DNA of 64,000 bases from Nymphaea colorata (taxonomy: Eukaryota > Streptophyta > Magnoliopsida > Nymphaeales > Nymphaeaceae): assembly GCF_008831285.2 (NCBI RefSeq), contig NC_045143.1:11543503-11607502 (forward strand). Reading direction: 5' to 3'. The notes under the pieces are model-generated. The model searched no databases. It saw only the letters and a list, made by a program, of their open reading frames with translations, and was not told the origin of the DNA. This document shows positions 57,881 through 64,000 of this stretch, piece by piece. Position 1 is the first letter of the stretch. Every line of letters starts with the position of its first letter. The position numbers and the translations under genes were made by a program.

Positions 57881-58172
57881 TTGTCACGGGGTGCGCATTA
57901 TAAATAGTGTAGAAAGACCACTAAGGTTATTGTGTGACAATAATTCAGCAGTCATGTACTTTAATAACAACCGCAGTTTGTCAAAGTCGAAACACATCGA
58001 CATAAAGTTTTTGGCTGTTAAAGAGAGGATACAGAATGGTCAGGTGTCTTTAGAGCATATTGGGACAAACTCTATGATTGCGGATCCGCTTACTAAAAGT
58101 TTAACACCTAAGGTCTTTCACGAACATGTTGTTCATATGGGGGTGTTATCCTTGGATGATGTGCTGGTTTAG
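57881..58172 (+). pseudogene. copia element 3 RNase H C-terminus
   Basis: Shifted by one base relative to the preceding part: RIINSVERPLRLLCDNNSAV, SKSKHIDIKFLAVKERI, GTNSMIADPLTKSLTPKVF and a terminal TAG at 58170. This is the standard end of copia pol. Confidence 0.92.
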
Positions 58173-58562
58173 TGGGAGTTTGTATTTTGTTTGTTCTTAT
58201 GTATGGACACATAGTCAGTTTTTCTGTAGAATAAAGTTTAAAGTTCTTTGGTTCCATTATGTGTTTATGTGTTTGTGTTTTTGATCTCCATAAGGTTTTA
58301 AAGTTAGACTAGTTGAGAATAGACATGTTGTAATCACATTGCATGTAATTCTCATGCTATACATCCATATCAGATCTATGACATTGATTATGTTAACATT
58401 TGTGATCATTGAAGGTTTAACTAATTTTATTATAGCGAAAGCCGCTTTGATTCTATGTTGATATGGTCATGGATGAGATTGGTGAAAATGACGTTTAATA
58501 AGATAGCAATTATGAGCTCCTAAGGTTTTGTGTAATGTTTGAACGTATAAAGACGTATTTGA

Positions 58563-58576
58563 CCTAAGTGGGAGAT
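58563..58576 (+). other. polypurine tract of copia element 3
   Basis: AAGTGGGAGAT directly precedes the 3' LTR; a weaker purine run than the canonical GGGGGAG. Confidence 0.7.
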
Positions 58577-59039
58577 TGTAAGATCATTTGGTGGGCCGGC
58601 ATATGTCTATGAGGAATTTCAGACATTATGGTTGTCTTAACATAAATATCTGCTTAAGTGATTGCATTTTTGGATATTACGTCATTTTAGATGGTATGGG
58701 GTAATTTTGAAATGTATATATACCAGTACGCAATTAAGGACTCTTTGATGGGTTGAATCTGTAATTGTCCTCATTATATAATGGTAGTGGTCTCTGGGGT
58801 CATGCAAACAGTTGCCTTTGGTTTCTAGGGTTTTCTCTCCTCCATCTGAGAGAGACCTCACGCGCACCGCACGTACCCTGGAAGATCCTATCGCGATCTA
58901 CCGTCCAATTCTTCAGATGGATTCAGGTATGCTTCCGCTACAGTTAAGTTTATTTTGTTTAATTCAATGATTTAGCATGAGCATGATCCTGTTTTAGGGC
59001 ATATCGTTTGTATATGCATGAAGGGGAGAAATCCCAACA
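58577..59039 (+). mobile_element. 3' LTR of copia element 3 (463 bp)
   Basis: TGTAAGATCATTTGG to TCCCAACA, colinear with the 5' LTR. TATATAA at 58775-58781. Followed by CATGG (target duplication CAAGG/CATGG, one mismatch). Confidence 0.95.
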
Positions 59040-61440
59040 CATGGTTGATTCAAGAGCCAGTTGGCTCTTAACACGAGAAAGGCATACTTGCAAGATTTTC
59101 TAAATGCCTGACTGCAGAATGGACACTGGATTTTTGTGGTCCAATCGATCCTAACCAAAAGCGCATGGGCTTTGATACCTGATTGTATGACATCTGTACA
59201 CTTTAGTTACAAACTCTTTATATTTTAGCATACTTCTATCAGGAAATTGCAACAACTTGTAATATCTTTTTGGTACCATGACTGCCATTGTCACATAGTA
59301 AACAAAAATATATTTCAATGAAGTACAATTGAAAAAATTAACTTAATTCAATAGGTGAAAATAATATGTTATGATGTACTCGAACTTACATTCTTTTGAA
59401 TCCAATTTGAACGTGGTTACCATCATGGATCTCCTATATCATCTTCTAAACAACCTCAAATGGTGTCTATAAAAATAGAAATGTGAATTTGCATATTCAA
59501 CATATAGTTGGGAATCAAATCAACATGTGTAATGTTAGCATGTATTCTTACTCAAAATATAGTTCCACTGACTTGTATTGAATAGTATTAGGTATGTACT
59601 TGCTAACGGCTTAAAGCGTCCAAAGTTATCAGCTTAGCTGCACCTATTGGAAGACTAGTTTGAACAAATGTAGGTTCATTTTTTGAATTCATAACAACTT
59701 GTTTTTTGTTTCTCTCTGGCCTATTGAGTTTTGTCCCTATACCCCAACAACTCATATAATAAAATATTAAATATCCATCAATCAAATATCCCTTTATAAT
59801 GCTTTCGTCCCCTATCACTGTTGCCTATGGCTCCATTTCTTTCTCGACTGGCTGCACGATTCGGGTGAAATGAACTCATCAGAAAAGTGCCCACAAAGCA
59901 CTCGTTTGTACCTTTTTGGCTGAGGCTAGCAACAAAACAAGGAAGAGTGCGGCCTTATAAAGCTCGCTAAGCTTCGGTCGAGCTGGCTTACATTACACAC
60001 AAAACCTTTTAACTTCAACAAATAGCAATAAATAAAAAACACAAAATGCATGTGCATTCATTAAGAAACAGATATACTGTGGTAAGTAGAGTTGTAAGTT
60101 ATATACCTGTCAATAGGTTATATCTAACAATATTACACCAATCCACCCAAATGAACACCATATAAAATGAATTAGTACATGTAACTTGATGTAGGAAAAT
60201 GTCAATATAAATATCATCTCCAAATGACCAAGTATCAAAGCAAATATGGTGATCCAATTGTTGTAAGTCATTGTTTTTCAGAACCTTCATATTCAACTTT
60301 TTTAAAGTCACATACTAGAATTCAATAGAACAACAACCTCTTTGATAATGAACTTGCGCAAGGCCAACAAACAGATATTGCTAGAGAAGAACGTGACAAT
60401 CATGACTTTCAAGCATGTAATTTTTTGCTTTGTTAAATGTATCTTCATGAAATATTTGAATAGTAATCTAGAACACTCAAATCCTTTCGAAATTTTGCAA
60501 AAAATTATTTTTTCCATCTTATCATACTGTAAGAAGCAATGTGAAGTATCCGCGTGTTCAATTCGTATTGCTGATGTAGAGGAAGTGAATGTCGTATATT
60601 TATTTTTTCAATCCACATTAAAGTTACATGTAGTTGAAAGTGTTTGCTTCTATGGACATCAAAAAATGATGTTTTGAATTGGTGTTTTGGATGTATAAAT
60701 GATTTTCAAAAAGATGAATTGAAATTCATGGCAAAGATGTTTGTGGGTAACATCACTTGAAACCCTTACGAGACCTTATCCACTAGGGTGAAACATAGGG
60801 GTTTAAAGGGCTTGCTGCATATGTTAAATGCAACCATGGTTCTCGTGAAAGTGAGTTAGGCTTGTTCTGTGTCGTCCTTTCGTTTTTTTTATTGTCAGTA
60901 TTGGCTGATAATGACCTGAATTGATTGAAAGTTATTTTATGGGATCCTCACGAACACGATGTAGGCCAATTTGCACAAACAATAGGTTTCATCATACTAT
61001 CTATTATGTTCATGGAGTTTGGCATATTTTTTTTGTTAATCATGTTGTAGTATATTAAGCTTCTTATTTGACCATTTTACATGGAATGTAAGTACCAGTT
61101 GAGGGATGTAAGGTCTGCTGAAGTTTTCCCACTTAAGTTGTGGTCATTGTTGTGTATCATGTTGATCTTTACAAACTCAACTTCTGCACTAATTCATGGT
61201 CCATTCTTATTGTTTCTCTTAGTTTGGAACAGTTCAAACAAACCTCATACAAATGCATGAAAAGAGAGATCTTGTTTGAATGAGAATTTTGAAGCATTGA
61301 ACATTCATGTAGACTACATTTGGTCATGTGTCTTTTGATGCATATAGCTGTAATTTTTTGTATGTTCCCAATACTAAGACGCATTTTTTGTATTTTCTCA
61401 ATGGCAATATTATGTAAGCACATTGGAATTTTGTTTTTTA
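59040..61440. other. AT-rich intergenic stretch
   Basis: No gene, RNA or element ends recognised; reading frames are short and unlike known families. Confidence 0.5.
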
Positions 61441-61809
61441 AAAAACTTTTACTGATGCAAGACAGGACATCAGTAAAAACATGAAATTTTTATACAGTAG
61501 AAAATGTCATTGAAGTCTTCCACGATGCATAGTACTGTCAATAAAGAACAGATGTGTACTGTTAGACTACACCAGTAAATCCTCTACCAACAGTCTTCGT
61601 TGGCACACATTTCTTTATTGAGCACAAAGGTCATGTCAGTAATAGCAGGTTTTTCCTTGACATTTAAAATAACATCAGTGAAGGCCTTAATGACGCACGC
61701 TTTCTAATGTTTGTCATGATGTAAGGAAGAATGTTAGTAAAAGTCATATTGACATTTTTTCATTTTTACTGACATTTTTATACGTAGAACAAGCATGTTT
61801 TTCTTAGTG
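61441..61809. mobile_element. CACTA-like subterminal repeat block with right end
   Basis: The right end as reverse complement reads CACTAAGAAAAACATGC. Inside, words of the type GACATCAGTAAAAAC, ATGTTAGTAAAAGTC and TTACTGACATTT recur, as in the blocks ending at 8270 and 23205 and in the same orientation. No left terminus was found, so the element may be truncated. No transposase. Confidence 0.55.
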
Positions 61810-61930
61810 AAAGCATCTATGTAGTTGGAACAATGATAAAATCGATCTAGGAAGAAGAGCCATAGGATTTTCATAATGAATTTTAGAACTTTAAAAAATG
61901 CAAAATGAAAAGGCATGCTGATCTTCAGAA

Positions 61931-62110
61931 TAGGGCTGCACAACCAACTCGGGATTGACTCAAACTCGCTCGAAACAACTCAGCTCAAGTTTGACTCGTT
62001 TAAAATGAATCGAGTTCGACTTACAATTATACATGAAATGATAAATGAGTTGAGTTCAAGTTGCATGAACTTGACTCGTTTAAACTCGATCGGCTCGCTA
62101 CCTAAAAGGT
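61931..62110. mobile_element. TAGGGCTGCA-started element (family R2), right end unclear
   Basis: TAGGGCTGCACAACCAACTC opens it, with repeated GACTCGTTTAAA and GAGTTCGAC-type words. No matching right inverted repeat is obvious, so the border is approximate. Confidence 0.45.
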
Positions 62111-62230
62111 AAAAACCGGTTGAATCACAAAAAAGCGGTTCACAAAATTTTCCAAACCGATTCATCATTTAGGGTAAACACAAAATTTGTTCTTTCTTCA
62201 CCACACCTAGTCTGTCCCTTTTGAGTTTTG

Positions 62231-62232
<2 letters not shown>

Positions 62233-62286
<54 letters not shown>
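62233..62286. repeat. (CT)n microsatellite, about 27 units
   Basis: Uninterrupted CT dinucleotides. Confidence 0.98.
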
Positions 62287-62289
<3 letters not shown>

Positions 62290-62430
62290 CAGTTGACTAG
62301 ACCACACTCACGACAGCATCACCACCAGGCCACCGCTACAATGCTGCTTGCTTAGTTCCAAGTCTGACAAACTGCTCCTGGCTCACTGTTTCTAGGCCTC
62401 CGCTAGACCACTGACGTCCTCTCACCACAC

Positions 62431-62433
<3 letters not shown>

Positions 62434-62469
<36 letters not shown>
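62434..62469. repeat. (TA)n microsatellite, about 18 units
   Basis: Uninterrupted TA dinucleotides. Confidence 0.98.
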
Positions 62470-62470
<1 letters not shown>

Positions 62471-64000
62471 CTCAAATCTCACCTCAACCATCCATCGCCC
62501 ATCAGCCATTGCATTTGCCCTCTCTAACTCTTCCTCACATTCACATAGTGGCCAGCACCCTTCGCCGGCTTCAGAAGGACCCAGCTAGCACCCTCCGCCT
62601 ATTTCAGAAGGACCAAGCCAGTACTCGACATCCTCCGACTTTGTGTTTCTACATGGCAACACCACTGTTCAACCAGCAGCATTTTGACCAACATCTGCTA
62701 TTGACCCATTCTTTTTTCTTTACTGATTTAGCTTCTTATTTCTTTCCCAATCGATGGGAATGATGTGCCATTCTTCCACCTTTTTTTCTCTCTTCTATGT
62801 TTGGTATCCTACAATGAATTCTGCCATATTTGCATCATCTTAACATTCATCTCTACGAGGGTTGAGCTGGGTGGCTACCAACAGCAAGCCGCATTTGCAC
62901 AACCTTGTACAGGTTCTGAGAAACTCTTTTGTACTTCCTACGGTTGTTCTAAAAGTTTGTGAAAGGAAAGTGATAAAACTATTTTTCATGCTTATTATGT
63001 GTGCATGTGTTTTCCTGCTTTCAATAATCCTTTGAGTCTGCCATATCTCCAAAATTTTTTTGGGCATGAGTTTCTTTCTTATAGTTCTCGTTTTTGAAAC
63101 ACAATTTTCTTATATTCATCGTGATTTCCTATTTTTTTTGTCTTTCAATTTATACATTTGCTTCCACAATTAAATTTTAAGGGATTTTTTCTTGTTGAAT
63201 TTGTTCATTTCTTATGTGGTATTACATTCAAGTCATATTATTTTGACCGTCAATAGCAGATTTTGTCATATCTGTTCTATGACTGAATTTGTTTGAACCT
63301 TTTCCTTTTATAAAGAAAGGTTTTTAATATTCTAAACCTTACAAGCAGATTTTCCCAAATTTATGAAGTTGCTCTTATTGGTCTAGCATGTTCTACTAAT
63401 TGTGTTTTTACTCTTTGCAACTATTCAATACCTGTTAAATTTGATTTTGACAAGCATTTGGGGGAAGTTTTTATCCAAGCTTCTACTAAATGTTCTACCT
63501 TTCTTTTAAAATCAGGAACATGGTGACCCAATTGCCATGGAACTCTTTATGTGCTTCTAAACTTCTAAGTATTTCAGTATTGTTCTTAATCATGTAGAGG
63601 CAAAAGGTGGTCTTAATTTTAGAGCTTATCTATTGAATTCAGCAAATAGTTTATTTATATATTTAATGGTTGCACTATTAATGTAGTACCTCTAGATTTC
63701 ATTGTGAGCCCATATTCTAAAAAAGATGTACAAGATAAGATGATTGAGTTTGTGAGATCATGTGGAAGAAGGTCTACTTATTAAGGGTGGAATATTATTA
63801 TTGCTATCCACAACAATTTCTCTTCATTTGTTTGATTATTATAGTGGACTAGTGGCCTTAATTATTGTTTTAGGTATCTTCATGCTGATCTATATGGCAT
63901 TATTGTGTTATGTATCTTTTATTTGGATATTAGTTAAGATTCTTGTACATTTTTGGGTATAGAAGAAAAATGTCATCACCAAGATAAAATACTACAAGCA
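62470..64000. other. intergenic stretch to the window end
   Basis: A 33-bp tandem pair sits at 62551-62616 (GCCAGCACCCTTCGCCGG and GCTAGCACCCTCCGCCTA, each followed by TTCAGAAGGACC). The rest is T-rich with short frames, none recognised. It could be intronic DNA of a gene beyond the edge, but nothing supports that. Confidence 0.4.

Noticed and set aside
1-64000. tRNA, rRNA, CRISPR array or biosynthetic cluster
   Set aside because: Reading both strands showed no cloverleaf, ribosomal or spaced-repeat pattern. Only the two plant genes and transposon proteins are recognisable; a tRNA scan was not run.

Overview
The window reads as a gene-poor, repeat-rich stretch of a flowering-plant nuclear genome. 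The evidence is spliced genes with canonical GT-AG introns, a chloroplast-type aldo/keto reductase, a G-patch protein with the plant/animal GPATCH11 layout, and LTR retrotransposons primed by initiator-tRNA-Met type binding sites. Nothing here fixes the species. There is no bacterial, organellar or CRISPR signal.

Layout. 1-0.66 kb: decayed 3' end of a Ty1/copia pol running in from the left edge. 0.66-17.7 kb: AT-rich intergenic DNA holding several dispersed short element families (about 160-185 bp GCGGAGCC-type elements, TAGGGCTGCA-ended elements, a CACTA-like mini-element) and local tandem duplications (233 bp x2, 143 bp x2, about 160 bp x3). 17.7-23.2 kb: a minus-strand Ty3/gypsy chromovirus with a CACTA-like block against its gag end. 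25.03-28.68 kb: a plus-strand copia element with a 5' LTR, but its RT is joined directly to the last 104 bp of the 3' LTR. 28.68-30.16 kb: coding-like minus-strand fragments of an unrecognised gene. 30.16-35.15 kb: a heavily decayed second copia element with both LTRs. 37.97-44.6 kb: a plus-strand chromodomain gypsy element with no visible 5' LTR and a GC-rich 3' LTR.

45.55-53.09 kb is the only clearly genic island. It has two intact-looking plus-strand genes: a 4-exon GPATCH11-type gene (240 aa) and a 10-exon chloroplast aldo/keto reductase (370 aa) resembling Arabidopsis At1g06690. Both were assembled here from exons that keep one reading frame across all junctions. 53.90-59.04 kb: a third copia element with near-intact LTRs (463-466 bp) but no gag or protease active site and several broken codons. 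59.04-64.0 kb: AT-rich intergenic DNA with another CACTA-like end, a TAGGGCTGCA-type element and long CT and TA microsatellites.

The two genes show no functional link to each other. The rest is a record of successive transposon insertion and decay; most pol-interrupting stops sit where the family has Trp or Arg, as expected from C-to-T decay of methylated DNA. I found no convincing new biological system. The most interesting items are the gag-less copia element with its GC-rich hairpin island, the copia element with an RT-to-LTR deletion, the GACAC motif array in the gypsy LTR, and the co-occurring short element families.
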